Positions 38,101 through 50,561 of a stretch of 64,000 nucleotides of DNA are shown in pieces. This DNA is from Patella vulgata. Taxonomy: Eukaryota > Mollusca > Gastropoda > Patellidae. How positions within the stretch are numbered: position 1 is the first letter of the stretch; every line of letters starts with the position of its first letter. The notes below the pieces were generated by a model. That model was given only the letters and a program-made list of their open reading frames with translations. It ran no database searches and was not told where the DNA came from. The translations under genes and the position numbers were made by a program. The stretch lies in NCBI RefSeq assembly GCF_932274485.2, contig NC_065884.2, positions 25,033,622 through 25,097,621 on the forward strand. Reading direction: 5' to 3'.

Positions 38101-38290
38101 TTTAGAGCTTCCTTGACACAAAATTATAACATTATTATTGAATGACATTATAAGTATAATTGTAATCTTAGGGCCAAAATTATAATCGAGTCCAATGTAA
38201 ATTGATATTTCAAGGAACTGCAGTAATATAGGTCATTCCATTATACACTTCTGTGTTTTTGTATGAACTGATTTGAATCTTAATTGCTTT
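35171..38290. repeat. Intergenic DNA with one repeat E fragment
   Basis: AT-rich with no gene. At about 36690-36810, CAGCGGACACTTACAGCCGG and GCGTGGTCCTCCTGCACTTA form a fragment of repeat E, also found at 44700 and 52405. Confidence 0.6.
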
Positions 38291-38485
38291 GAAGCTATGG
38301 ATTATTTGTAAATCTTAATATTTAAATTATGATTTAAAACTTACTCTATGGATTATTTGTAAATCTTAAATTATGATATAAAATGTACTCTATGGATTAT
38401 TGAATTTAAATTATGATTTAAAATATACTCTATGGATTATTTGTAAATGTTAAATTTAAATTATGATTTCAAACATACTCTACTT
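38291..38485 (+). repeat. Minisatellite, four units of about 50-60 bp
   Basis: CTATGGATTATTTGTAAAT, then a TTAAATTATGATTTAAAA stretch and TACTC, repeated from about 38295, 38345, 38391 and 38432 with small length changes. Everything from 38486 to 40115 is otherwise plain AT-rich DNA. Confidence 0.85.
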
Positions 38486-40115
38486 AAGTGCAGCTATTCA
38501 GTGATATTTCCATGTCTTGTTTTATTATGTAGATCTTTGTGCTATTTTCTCAGTTTAAGTCAGAATATTTTATATAATGATTACTCAGTTTTGATTTAAA
38601 AATGATAGTTTGAATCATATCTACTCACAACTTCTAAATGCCACTTATAGCATTGATAATCACCTTTAACAGTCTTTAACCTTTAACTGTTTTTCTTTGC
38701 ATTTTCATTGATATGAAATTTATAATGTTTCTATTATGTACCAAGTATTATTATTTTCTATATTTACCTTGTAAATTATTACATTATATTTTATTAATTT
38801 GTTAAATGTTATAACTTGTGCTTTAATTTGTTTCAGGATAGCAGCTATATAAATAATTAACTGACTTTTACAGAAAAAAAAACCCAACAACTAAAAAAAA
38901 CCCATATGTTTATTTCATTATATAATGCGGCTAAGCTACACCCACAATTTTCATGAAATTTGTATGTGACTGATATACAGAAATTGAAGCTTTTTAGCCT
39001 GCATTTGTTGTAATGTATAGTAGTGTTACGGATATGCCCATATTCAACATTCTGGGCCACCTTGGATCTTAAGAAATCTTCCACATACCGGCACATGTAG
39101 AGCCAAAATAACTCTGTACTGTCAAGTTGTTTTGTTGGTTAATCAAGTTTTTTTATTTAATTACATCTGCCGATTATTCATGGTATATAATGTAGTGTGG
39201 TCATGTTTTATCATTAGTCGATTAAATAATTGATCTCACATTGATCAAAGACAACCCGATTAAGGGCAGTAAACAGTGTTTAAACAAACATATCAAACAC
39301 TGCTTGAAAGACTGATTAGCCTCTTTAATGTTGGGGTATGTCTATGATGGATGTGACATTCCAAATAAACAACTGCTGAAACCTTTGGAAATAATCTCAT
39401 GTTAATTGTACATATTTTATTTTGTTCATTTGAAATTTTTTTTAGTGTTATTGTGATATGTTTTTGTAAATATGTACAATTTAGTCAGAAGTGGTCATGT
39501 AGTTGAAGCCATAGTGTGTCCTTAAACAATACCTACAATATTAATACTTGCAGTCCCATTTTAGATACCCAGACATTATTAAACTCTAAGTACCTGTAAT
39601 ATAGGAGGTTAATGGGTTTTCCCAGATTTGATGATCTTGCAATATTACACTTATATTTATTATTGATTTATGGCTCTAAATATAATTGTAATGTGTACCT
39701 TCAAAGTATTAACTCTTTTATATTGTGCATTTTCACACATTTGAAATTGTATAATTGAGGTTATAATATCCATGGTTTCAGATAAATATGACCAACATTA
39801 CTGCATTTTACTAGTGAGTAAATAGCACCTGGAGACATTAGAAGTAAATAGACACATTCTTAAAGGTTGAATTTTTGTATTTGAGTGTATGACATTTGAG
39901 TTTTTGCTCAAATAAAAGTACTTGTTTATCATATCGTCTATATACATAGAAATATTTATATACATATTGGAATATGATATCTGGTCTGTTGGACATTTCT
40001 GAATAAAGTATATTCTCTACAATACACATTTTCTTTTGTAAATTTCGTAGTCCAGGTTACGGAATAAACTGGCATGGAAACCCAACAACCTGTTAAAAAC
40101 ACAAACCCTGTTGAG

Positions 40116-40433
40116 CAGTGATTCTCAACCAGTGTGCCGCAAGATCTTCCTTAGTGTGCTGCAAAATTTTGAACAGCACACTAAGAAAATGCGAAAAACC
40201 ATGTGATACCAATTGAATATTCACCATTGTCCATAGTTGTATTTTTCTTTATTTAGTTTGAGTCTTTCTGTGTGTCTATGATTAATCTCTGTCTACAGTT
40301 GTATGCTGCCTGACTCACCATGTTTTTATTTTTCAAAATTCAAATATTTTCATATATATTTAGCCGGGTGTGCCGCTATTTTTTCATGCGTTGCAAATGT
40401 GTGCCGTTCACAAAAAAAGTTTAAGAACCACTG
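40116..40433. mobile_element. hAT-like MITE
   Basis: Ends CAGTGATTCTCAACC and the complement of CAGTGGTTCTTAAAC are the classic hAT (Charlie/MER5-type) termini. Flanks CTGTTGAG (40108-40115) and CTGTAGAG (40434-40441) match at 7 of 8 positions, the expected 8-bp duplication. 318 bp, non-coding. Confidence 0.85.
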
Positions 40434-40587
40434 CTGTAGAGAAACACAAAGTGGTGATACCCTTAATTAAATGCTGACATTTACAGATTTTTGAATTTCA
40501 CCTGAACAATTTTGTGAGGTTATTGTTCTCCATTTAAAATAGCATTTTTGAATTTACAATACATGACCGGCTTAATGAGACTAACAA

Positions 40588-40890
40588 CCATGGTGGTTCA
40601 GTGAGTAAGCGTACTGGCTTGCTCAACTGGAGGTCCAGGCCTCGATCCTGGTATTAGCCATCAAAGTTCCTCTGGATTTTCTGGAGTGATTTCCCCTTGC
40701 CAGTTGTGCAGGAAGGAGCGCCTGGCAAAGAACAGCGTCTGGTCATTCCAATGGGGCCGAAAACCAAGGTCCTGTGTACACATTAGCATGCACTTAAAAA
40801 AACAAAAACCCTGAACATTTGGAATTCAAAATAAGGTTGTAGCATTGCTGTCTAGACAAAATTTACCTCATAGCACACTGCACTTATCTT
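40588..40890 (+). mobile_element. SINE family 1 with tRNA-like head, tail lost
   Basis: CCATGGTGGTTCAGTGAGTA, a B-box-like GCCTCGATCCTGG, CCCCTTGCCAGTTGTGCAGG, CACATTAGCATGCACTT and CATAGCACACTGCA. It stops before the usual tail. Confidence 0.8.
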
Positions 40891-40936
40891 AGATTTGAAT
40901 ATGGGTTACACCATAACATTAATTTTCAGTAAAAAG

Positions 40937-41210
40937 CAATCTGATTACATACAGATCTATATTTCGTTTCTTTTATACTTTCAATGGCCTACACTACATG
41001 AAGATGTGACCGGTTGTACTAGAAGGTCGTGTTGGGGGTTATATGAGCGGCTTTTGACCCTATGACATCAGACGCTGATTAATCAATCAGCACTGAGGTT
41101 TCTAGTGGTTTACCCACAGTTGCATGCATCGCATGCCAAGAACTTTCTGTAACAGACTGTTTCATATAAAAAAAACTAAACGAAATAGGATCTGTGTTTT
41201 AATCAGATTG
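40937..41210. mobile_element. MITE family I, complete copy
   Basis: Inverted ends: CAATCTGATTA, CAGATC, ATTTCGTTT on the left, and their complement (AAACGAAAT, GATCTG, TAATCAGATTG) on the right. 274 bp, non-coding. Its partial relative is at 23225-23490. Confidence 0.8.
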
Positions 41211-41503
41211 AGTTAAAAGTGACACAAACCAGAAAATTTCATGCCTTTTGAATAAATAGGATAAGTATAAGTCATTTCGGGACGTAACATATGGTTGAAC
41301 TTTATTTCAATAATTTTTTTGCGCATAGGGGTCTTTAGCAGTGGGAAGAAACTGGAGGACCCAGAGAAAACCCACAAGGTTGGACAAGCGACCCTACTGC
41401 TTATCACGTACAACCGGGGAATCGAAACCACGCCAGTTGACTCAATGACAGACCTTATGATAGAATACCCACACACTAACCCTTCGGCTATCCAATAACC
41501 CCC
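41211..41503 (-). mobile_element. SINE family 2 (reverse)
   Basis: Matches 48842-49104: GACACAAACCAGAAAATTTC, TTTCGGGACGTAACATATGG, GTCTTTAGCAGTGGGAAGAA, GTTGGACAAGCGACCCTACT and CGGGGAATCGAAACCACG (a B box on the other strand). The head end is near 41490. Confidence 0.85.
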
Positions 41504-41789
41504 ACGTCTCGGTCAAGAGTTGATCATATATTTGAATTTCAACATGACATTTTGTGGACCATTGCGTTTTTAAATGCTGTAGTGTGCAGGTTTCCTGGAT
41601 TGACTACTAGATGCACATAACATCAATTTGTAAATACAAAAATAAACTATTTATGCCAATGATATGTATTGCCATATTCCGTGGTCTAGATTTTTTTCAG
41701 GTCTCAATCTAATTTTTCTCGCCCAAGATGAAAGTAAAAAAAAATATAATGAATTGGAAATGGTATGCATGTCAAATTTTAAAAACACA

Positions 41790-44700
41790 TCAGAAAGTAT
41801 TCAATACATTTGATACATTAAAAGAAATAACTGGAAAGTCAAAGACGTCTGGTTGACCAACATGTGGTGTCTGCTCACTGATTGGAATATCACTCCATTT
41901 AAAGGGTGCTTGGTCATCAGAAGTTGGACCATTTTGAGCAAAAAAGGATAATTCTTTGACATATAACAGTGAAGCCGCCTGAAAGAAAACAAACATGCAC
42001 TTAATTTTAATTAGCCAATGTCAAATGATTTTATTGTAAAAATAGATCCATCTACATAACTGCAAGATATTCCACAAATTTTGAGACCTATCTACATCAG
42101 CAAAATAGTCTGGCAACCATCCTCAAAATCAACACTTCGTAGTTTACAATTTGATCAATACTTTATTCCATCACATAATTTCTCAATTTAGACTAGATCC
42201 AAATTTAAGGGGCTTTGCCATTAAATTCGTCCAAAAAAACCAACTGATCATTATACCCAATTATCTTAAGAGAAAATATCTTTAAAGTTGCTGAACATCA
42301 TTTGCATATCTAATTTTTTAGGTTTTAAAATATCAACAGTAGATAATCTGCTGAATTGGGTTATATCAGATAAAAAGACTCTGATAATCAAATTGTTGAA
42401 ATTATACTAAGTACTGATATAAGTTTAATGACTCCCTGTCAATTAAAAGTTATTGTGTTCTAATGTCTCGGTCATTCAAATTGCTTATATCTCTGTTTAT
42501 TCATAGCAGATAATTCTTATCACCTAATACGTACAAGTCAAGAAATTGACCTAACGAACATCAACACATCATTTGAACATTTAACCTCAGTTAGAATCAA
42601 GTTATGCTGTCCCAACACATCAATAAATCAAATTGTGTCCCAAAAGGTCAATTAGAAGCAAAGTTTAAAATGTGTTCCAAAAGGTGTGATGGACAGACAG
42701 ATAATCTATGCAGAAAGTGTTCATAATCAAACTCAGTCTAGACATTCACCTAATAAAGCAATGTTATCGTGTCCCAAAGTCTAGATCAATGAAATTATTT
42801 ATCTCTGCTTAGCCTATCAGAAAATTCTCATCACCAAACTCGGGTAAAGGCATTCACCTAATAAACATGTTTGAACATTCTATCAAAAGTGTGAAGGACA
42901 CAGACGGACAAACTCATTTTCATAGTCGCCTTCCCCTGCTTTCTACGAAAGGTGGGGGTCAACAAACTGATTTCTCTTAGTTACCTTTGTATCGATTCCA
43001 CCTACTAATGCTCTACCTAGCTCAGAAAAAGGATAAACACCATTAGCAGGATTTAAATCACCTCTCATCATGATAGCCAAATTAGCACTGTAGGGTGGTG
43101 TACAATTACATTGAGATAATGGATCCTTGGTATAATCATTGTACCTAAAAATAAACATAATATTACACTTCTCAAATTATAGTTCTCTGTCAATTACATG
43201 GAGATAATGGATCCTTGATAAAATCATTGCACTGACAGTCGTAAAAAAATCAATTTTGTAATGTAATGAAGTCAAAATTACAATTTGATCTTGGTGTTTT
43301 GTAAAGAAAGTTTCTATTTAGAAAAGAGGTCGGCTTATTCAGTCAAGGTATCAAAAGTGAGTAAGGCACCAGCATGTAAAAGAACCCTTGACAGCTGGAA
43401 TTCAATGAAGAGTATGTCCAGGTAAAATTTTTCTTCATAGCATTGCCACATATACCTGTCTTTATAAGCCCAGTTGTTCCAGAAAAGTAGGATGTTAAAT
43501 CTCATTTCATTCTTGTGACAAATAAAGAAATATGCTCAAGTTGGGGATTGGGTGATCTAATGTGCCAGCTGTATTTCATAAGTTCTGTTATCTACAAGGG
43601 GTAGGGTTGCCTGCCCAACCTTTGTGTTTCCCAGTTTCCTCTCATAGCTAAAGATCTATTTGCACAAGATCGAAGATACTTTCATTCATAAAACAAGTGG
43701 TTACCTTGCATTTTGCAAGAGATGGACATGCTAAAAAAATTTTTTTCATACAATCAGGGGCCATAATCCAGGAAGTTATGGTCCAATACACCCAAATATT
43801 GACACGAACCCAGATCTTTGGGATATAAACATATATTTTAAGTTTCATCAAAATCAGATAAAATTTGGTATTACATACTTTTACACTATTTGCATATGTG
43901 GAGTGGTCATTTTGTTAGGCAGTTTCTGTCTCAACCTTCTTTATTTTGTAATGGTGATAAATTGAAACAGTTTTAAAAATTGGATACAAATTGGGACCTT
44001 TAGAGAGACCACAAGCTAAAATTGCGATATTTCATACAATCAGGGGCCATAATCCAAGATGTTACGCGAGTTCTAATTTGCATCATTACAGTCCAGATTC
44101 AAGAACAGCATATTTTGATGTTGTCTACACAAAAACAATAAAAGGTTTACCTCATTAATTTGAAAAGACTTGGCATATCATGGACACTCCCTTGATCTCG
44201 ATCAAATATAAGAGCTCTTGATGTTTTATCATGTGTAAAATAATCTCCATATTTATCAATTAATTCCTGCTCTCCACTCCTCTCAAAAACATCAGGATAA
44301 TAGCTAAAATAGAAAATCTATAATAATATAGATCATTCTATCTCCTGTAGAATTTAATATACACAAGACAATATTCTACTGTATATTCCTGGCAATGCTC
44401 AATATACTCCAGTGAATATTCCATATACACCAGTCAATATTCAATATACACCAGTCCAATTTTCAATATTCACCAGTACCAGTCAATATTCAAAATACAC
44501 CTGGTAAAATTGAATATTCAATTTCCAAGATTCAAAATATGCATTATACACCAATAAAATATAGGTCAGTAGGTTAACAGAATATTAACAGTTTGAAGTT
44601 AACATCAGATACCAATTTACTTATCACTTAGAATAATTTGCTTTGGGTAATTCAATATGAGTGCCCAGGGTTCTCATGCAAACCATGGGAACAGGTCGAA

Positions 44701-47700
44701 ATAAAATTTGAAAATACAAAATACAGAGAAGTGGACACTTATGGCTGGTCCCCAGATCCATTCACTTGATTTGATAGTTGTTGTTTATTCCTTGCAATGG
44801 CAAGGACAATGTCTAGTCATTTGAATGGGACAAAAAAAACTAAGGTCCTTTGTACACATTAGCATGCACGTAAAAGAACCCTTGAGAGTTGGAAATCGAA
44901 ATAAGAGCAGGCTGTACTGCTGCTGTCCAGGCAAAATTTCCTTCATAGCACACTGTATGGCATATGCCAGTCTTCATTAGCCCAGTCGATGCAGAAAAGA
45001 AGGATGTTAAACCCCATTTCACTATAATACTTATGTAACATGTACTTACATTCTGTTGAAACTAGACCAATAACCTTTCTTCATCAATAACTCTGTCTGA
45101 TCTTCATAATGTATATAGCCTCTAGAAGTATAAAACATATCATTGTAAACTGTTAAACTTTTATTAAAAACATGATGAATATATACATGCACAAAAAGGA
45201 AAGAATCTTTGAATGATATTAATTTATGTTATTGTTAAAAGGTTAGTTACTGTTATAGATTATTGCTTACTGATTTCGAAATCTCTTTATAATAGTAGTA
45301 GAAATTAGAGTCAGAATTTTATTGTGCACAGAAAAAAAATGCCTTACAACTGGGTCAGATTTCATTATTCAGGTTGTAAGCTCTTCAAGTAATAACATGA
45401 ATCACCAAAATGGGTTTCACACTTAAATTTAATAAACAGAAAATAGGGAGAGAAAAAAGAAGTCTTTCATAAACCCATAGCAATTTAAGCTGAGCCATAA
45501 AACAAAGCTGAAAAAAGTGGAATAACAACTTACGGTATTTGTTCCAGCACCATTAATAGTCGAGCTGGAGGTAATTCTGTGATCTGTTTATAATCTACTA
45601 CCATCCATTGATTATTGTACCTATACAAAAATAAACAAAGATTATTAACTGAGATTGTTCCATCTACCATTTACTAAAATTAGTATAAATTGTAAAGACG
45701 AGCTGCAAATCTGCTCATCCAATCATTATGCACCCAATAAATTCACTAAATTGTACTTCAAAATCCTTGAAAAACAATTTGGAATTACATGTACATTAGA
45801 GTCTGAAATAAAATTCATCCAAATCATATGTTAGCTAATTATGTTACAGTATATATCTTGAGTTTTGGTATTTGTGGGTTTTTTTTCTTCTGTCCAACTG
45901 GAGTTTAAAATAATTTATGCAAATGCCTTTTTACATGTCGGGAGTTCGGTGGCCGAATGGTTTCTCTCTCTCTTTTTTACATTTGCTTAAAATTAGTTGG
46001 TTACTGCTACATATTTTATGAGCCTCAGATAGAATTTGAAATTAAAATACCTGAAACTTTCTTTTTCTTGGAATGATATAAATTAGTAGACTTATTAAAG
46101 TGCCCCCGTTAGAAATTTACTAAGATTTAACCCTTGCAATATGTGTAAAATGGGAGTGTTGAAAATATGTCACATTTAACTTACGTTCCACTGTTATATT
46201 TCGAAAAAATCTGGGCCCATTCAAGACCTGAATTAGCCATTCGATTGGCTACTTGGTTTCGTATTCCTTCCATGACGATTCCCTCAGGTTTCAGGCCATG
46301 AAACAAAGTAAGATTATTGGTAGGATTTGTAGTTTCCATGACAATCTGCAAGACAATGAACACAGAAACATGAAACTGATATTTCTATTCTTGGAAAACC
46401 ACTTTCTATCACAAATGCTTTGACCATGGATATCTTATACTGAAAATATTGTTTTTTTCTGCTGACTTCTGTTTAGGAATTCACAGAATTATGCAGCGGT
46501 TCCCACCTCTCACTGTAGATGAAGGCTAATTCTGCTGCTTAGAATAACAGAAATCCAAACTAATTTTCTACTAAGTCTATTAAAATATTATTAGCACTGA
46601 ACAATTCCTGATTATTGCAATCAGACATTTGCAAAATCCTTTAAAACTTGATTTTTTTGTTGACAATTCTAATAGGAATACAGCAATGGGAATACACTAT
46701 GAAATTCACTATATTGTCTCAGATGTTGGGTCACATACAACACCCAAGCTACTATGTAACATCACACTGTAGGTAGCTATACTGACAATCTCCCTAACCA
46801 TTGCCCTATGCCCATACAGGCAACTGTTTTCAATGGTCTACTAATTTTGTTGAACGACCAATCAAAATAGCCGATACATCCTCTGATGTTTTTACTCTGT
46901 TCTATATTTCTACTAAATCTATAAACGTTATACATTACTTAAACATAAATCTGTTATTTACCATTCTAGCTGAAGTAATATAATAATCATCAGATGAATA
47001 AAGATAACCAGGATAGGATGAAAAACTTATACTGGAACCAGCTATCTTTTCTGAAAATGAAAGAAAATAATAAGAATTTAGTATCGGAATAACAAAGCGG
47101 CACCAGATTGATAACCCCTACAAATAATTCCACTTTTCTACCATGTAGTAAGCATAATGCATAAACAGCTACCTACCTGTTTTCTGTACTGTAGTATAGT
47201 AAGGTAGATCGTAAACTTTAAGTATACGTAACATAGTATTATAACCAGACCAGGTATCATGTGATGTTAATAAATCATATTCTGGTAATAATTTAACCAA
47301 TGCTGAACAATGACCTATTGGACGAGAGTTACCTACTCCTGGTTTACCCAGAACTTTCTCTAAATCACCCAAATCATCATTTATCTGCATTAAACTTTAG
47401 AAAGAAAAATAGTACATAAAATGTCTGCTTTCCAATGAGCAATAGGTACAAAGCAATCAAGGCTGATGTCCGTGTCTGGTACACTTGTAGTCGATGTGAT
47501 TGAGTTTTTCATCACTCTCAATATTTAGAATCAAAGTTATTGTGTTCGAAAGTCTCAACCAATGAAACTGCTTATTACTCTACTTCATCCCTCTCGCTCG
47601 TTTAGAATCAAAATTATCATTTAACAAAGCATTGACCAATCAAATTGCTTATCACTAACATCAACACTAACATCAATTAGCAGCATAGTGTGCCTTTTCA

Positions 47701-50561
47701 TTTGTTCCCTGCTTTCTCCAGAAGGAGGGAGAAAACAAAATTAATTTAACATTTGATAAATGGATGGACGTGGGTTTTTGTCACAAGTGGACCTTTGTTT
47801 ATAATCAATCTGAATGACTATGCAAGTTTCCTTGGCAGTCACATAGATGCTACCCACGAAAAGTAAGAACTGGCAGAGAAAACTCCTGATATTTCTTCAG
47901 ATATCATGTAGGGAAAGATAATAAAATCTTAGATCTTTCGGAATGGATGTCTTTTTTCACTAGCTCGTGCATTACATGTAATTAGTTTGAATTTAATCCA
48001 AGAAAAATAAGAATGAATTAAATGGTAGATCTTACAATAGTCCAAACACATCAATATCTAGATGAACTTGTCCTGGTGTATCTTTATACCCATCTTCTAA
48101 ACCAGCTAACTGTTCATAGAATAGTCTCACCTATAATATATAATAATAACTCAATCTCAGGTCTTTAATTATGGACATTACTTTTCACAATATGAATAAA
48201 TGTACTAAATGTATAGTATTTACCTGGTCATACTATTTGGAATGATCATTTAATCTGGGTCAATATTAGACTAACATACATATATTTATTTACTATATAC
48301 ATGGGGAATTCAATAATTTCCAAATTGCTACTGAATTCCCTTTGAATTCCAATCGTCAATCACACAATTTAATTACCATCTAAGCTATACACTTCCTTGT
48401 CAGTTTGAAATATGCCGAAACACCTTCAAATCTATAGGACAAATTGTCTTGTTTGGGATGTGACTGATGTGAGGTTCAAAGCATCACTATTGAGTGCTAT
48501 ATACATGTATAATACATGAAAAAGACTTCCCAGCATGCAAGTGAATTGATAAAATGACGAATTATTAGTAAAGAAATGACCTTAATCTGCAGAGCAAACA
48601 TAAAAAAAAAGATGCTCACAGAGTTCAAAATATACCTAAGACAGGAGCACAGGAAGGTTCAAAGGGAAAGGTTGTGGTGGCAGTGGGTGTTCTCTCACCT
48701 GGGGTGGTCCCTTGAACTTTCTTTTGCAAATTCTGGTGCAAAAATAGTGAAATCTGATGTATTCTGGCCGGTTACCATTTAAACCGCATCAGATCAGAAT
48801 GTAACTCAGATCACTAGGAAAAAGACAGAGACAGACAGAAATGGGGTTTAACGTCCACTCGACACAAACTAGGTCATTTCGGGACTAACATATGGTTTAA
48901 TTTTATTTACATAATTCACTTGCGCGTAGGGGTCTTTAGCAGTGGGAGGAAACCGGAGGACCCGGAGAAAACCCACGAGGTTGGACAGGCGACCCTACTC
49001 CTTGCCACGTACAACTGGGGATTCGAAACCACGCCAGTCGACTCAATGACAGACTTTATGATACAGTGCGCGCACGCTAACCATTCAGCCATCCAACCCC
49101 CCCTAGGAAAAAGAACCAATTTGGTGGACTTTCCCATATATAAGTATAACAAACAAAAATCTCAGATTCAGGTTCCATCTAAAAGAGTGATCCATTGAAC
49201 CACTTAGCTCTGAAGACTTGTAAAGATACACTGCTGGATTATTATATTTTAAAGAACATTCAGCAAAAATATAAGGGCACTTGGGTAATTGCCCAACGCT
49301 TTTGAGTGCAGTGGGGCATTTACACCCATAGCCCTGCATCCCAGGCCTAAGACATTTAAAATTGTATTGTACTTACTTGATACCAGTAGGGATCTTGAGG
49401 ATTATCTGTTATCATACTACGCACCCAATCTAGATTAGATATTAAATATTTATTTAGTTGACTACAATATGGTGTCCATGGTAATGTATATGGACAATAG
49501 GTTGCCAGGGTATTGAAATAGAATTGTTCAATCAGAGTTTTGGTAAGATAACCTTCAACTAAACCAGCTGCATAAGCCATAGCTGAATCATTCCAACTGC
49601 GACTAGTATCAACACTTTTAATACCTAATTCACCCCATCTGAAATACAAGAAAAACTTAAACATTGTATTATCATTATTTTTTTAAAGATAATTACAGTA
49701 CACAAAATCATTATTTGATGCTCCGAAAACATTAGACAGATAAATAATTTTATACTGTATTATAGTCAATGTTCGGCACCAGCTTGCTTTAAAAAATAAC
49801 AATAATAATAGGAGTATATCAGACAAGATCCTTTTATTTTCTATCTGTTATTTTCTAAATCAACTACTTTATAGCACAAATGAAAGAAAAGCATGGAAAG
49901 CAACATGACAACCAATATATTTGATAATCGTTGGTTAAGTAGTATTGTGCATGCATGAATTAGGGCTCAACCAATTCCATAATCTGGCTCTGCTGCATTG
50001 AAGCCTTGTTCTAGCTCTATAGTCTAGATAAACGATAGTAATTTATTTTACCAAGAACTCCACCCATGTCTCCGCTCATAAAATGGTCACTATCTTTCTC
50101 CCATATGACTACCCTACCGACATTGTACAACATTCTCCAAAAAAAATGTTTATTTAGTAACACAGGGTAAAATTTTAAGGATACCCAATTACTGAGTTTA
50201 ATACTAAGCAACGTTTCGATAAGGATACTCTTGTTTTTATCCCTCAGAGTAAAATCACCCTTGTTTTTATCCCTTCAGAGTAAATCACCCTTGTTTTTAT
50301 CCCATCAGAGTAAATCACCCTTTAGTCCTATTAATGTGCCATCCACAATGTTCCTGATTCAGATTGGTGCTTAAACAGGAATCTTTAATAAAAATCAATA
50401 AATTAAAACAGACTAACCCGGTTGTATTTCCCGAGTTTATAAACTGGCCTGATACAATACAGCCACTTTGGTAGCCATCTTTAATCACAAATTTCTGCTG
50501 TGTCACATCATATAATGCACAGGCTGAAGTTCTTAATGGTTCTTTACTATCAGCACCATAA
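41790..50561 (-). CDS. PLBD2: PLBD2-like phospholipase B-like hydrolase, copy 1
   Basis: Eleven exons in transcript order: 50561-50418, 49638-49377, 48130-48036, 47394-47177, 47050-46962, 46345-46185, 45620-45534, 45121-45050, 44303-44151, 43144-42985 and 41978-41790 (stop TGA), all GT-AG and phase-compatible, giving 542 residues. The family are secreted or lysosomal N-terminal-nucleophile hydrolases that mature by self-cleavage before a Cys. That site is present as [10 protein letters not shown], followed by the conserved SHDTW. Other PLBD landmarks: [91 protein letters not shown] and FKWSD. The first exon seen starts with a split codon (base T, then YGADSKEP), so a signal-peptide exon is missing; I could not identify it up to 53.4 kb. 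PLBD2 is favoured over PLBD1 by the NPANG and GGID stretches. PLBD1 or a lineage-specific paralogue remain possible. Confidence 0.93.
42425..42960 (-). repeat. Element C fragment, reverse
   Basis: Several satellite units in reverse complement (CAAATTGCTTATATCTCTG, AGTCAAGAAATTGACCTAA, ACATTTAACCTC), ending with the C left module as TGCTTTCTACGAAAGGTGGG. Its end lies about 24 bp from the donor of PLBD exon 42985-43144. Confidence 0.85.
43345..43515 (+). repeat. SINE family 1, 3' half
   Basis: CATGTAAAAGAACCCTTGAC, then AGTATGTCCAGG, CTTTATAAGCCCAGTTG and the tail AGGATGTTAAATCTCATTTC. Confidence 0.75.
43555..43655 (+). repeat. SINE family 2-like fragment
   Basis: GGGTAGGGTTGCCTGCCCAA, then GTTTCCCAGTTTCCTCTCAT follow the family 2 central domain. 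Confidence 0.55.
43670..44075 (+). repeat. Two diverged units related to the element D satellite
   Basis: CATACAATCAGGGGCCATAA at about 43747 and again at 44033, each followed by TCCA(G/A)GA and GTTA. The core GGGCCATAA is shared with the 150-bp satellite at 57.9-58.6 kb. Period here is about 286 bp. Confidence 0.6.
44398..44515 (+). repeat. Short minisatellite
   Basis: About five degenerate units of 22-26 bp built on CAATATACACCAGTCAATAT, in a PLBD copy 1 intron. Confidence 0.8.
44700..44790 (+). repeat. Repeat E fragment
   Basis: GTGGACACTTATGGCTGGTC and ATCCATTCACTTGATTTGAT match 52405-52470 and, in part, 36690-36730. Confidence 0.65.
44791..45025 (+). mobile_element. SINE family 1, head-truncated, beside a splice donor
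   Basis: GGACAATGTCTAGTCATTTG, AGCATGCACGTAAAAGAACC, CTTCATAGCACACTGTATGG and the tail AGGATGTTAAACCCCATTTC. It ends about 25 bp from the donor of exon 45050-45121. Confidence 0.85.
45935..45972 (+). repeat. tRNA-Ser-like 5' fragment
   Basis: GGGAGTTCGGTGGCCGAATG followed by GTT resembles the acceptor and D-arm (A box) of a tRNA-Ser, then breaks off into a TC run. No B box follows, so it is a remnant of a SINE head or tRNA and not a gene. Confidence 0.4.
47465..47740 (-). repeat. Element C fragment, reverse, decayed
   Basis: GGCTGATGTCC from the TIR, then TTTTTCATCACTCTCA, AATCAAAGTTATTGTGTTCG, AGTCTCAACCAATGAAACTG, and GCTTTCTCCAGAAGG from the left module. Heavily deleted. Confidence 0.75.
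48131..48837 (-). other. PLBD copy 1 intron, nothing recognised
   Basis: AT-rich intron between exons 48036-48130 and 49377-49638; no repeat from elsewhere in the window before the SINE at 48838. Confidence 0.55.
48838..49104 (-). mobile_element. SINE family 2, full length (reference copy)
   Basis: Read on the minus strand it opens with a tRNA-like head: GGATGGCTGAATGGTTAGCG as A box and GTGGTTTCGAATCCCC as a near-ideal B box. It continues through GGGTTTTCTCCGGGTCCTCC and GGTTTCCTCCCACTGC (a strongly conserved central domain) and ends GTGGACGTTAAACCCCATTT. About 265 bp. The tail is the same as in SINE family 1. Confidence 0.9.
50222..50322 (+). repeat. Minisatellite, three units of about 36-40 bp
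   Basis: CCCTTGTTTTTATCCC, then TCAGAGTAAATCA, three times in a row with small changes, about 100 bp outside the 3' end of exon 50418-50561. Confidence 0.88.

Noticed and set aside
38857-40029. Minus-strand open frames of 63-79 codons between WSB1 and PLBD
   Set aside because: Short, no domain, AT-rich codon use as expected by chance, no splice context.
45935-45972. tRNA-Ser gene
   Set aside because: Only the acceptor and D-arm part is present; no anticodon arm or B box.
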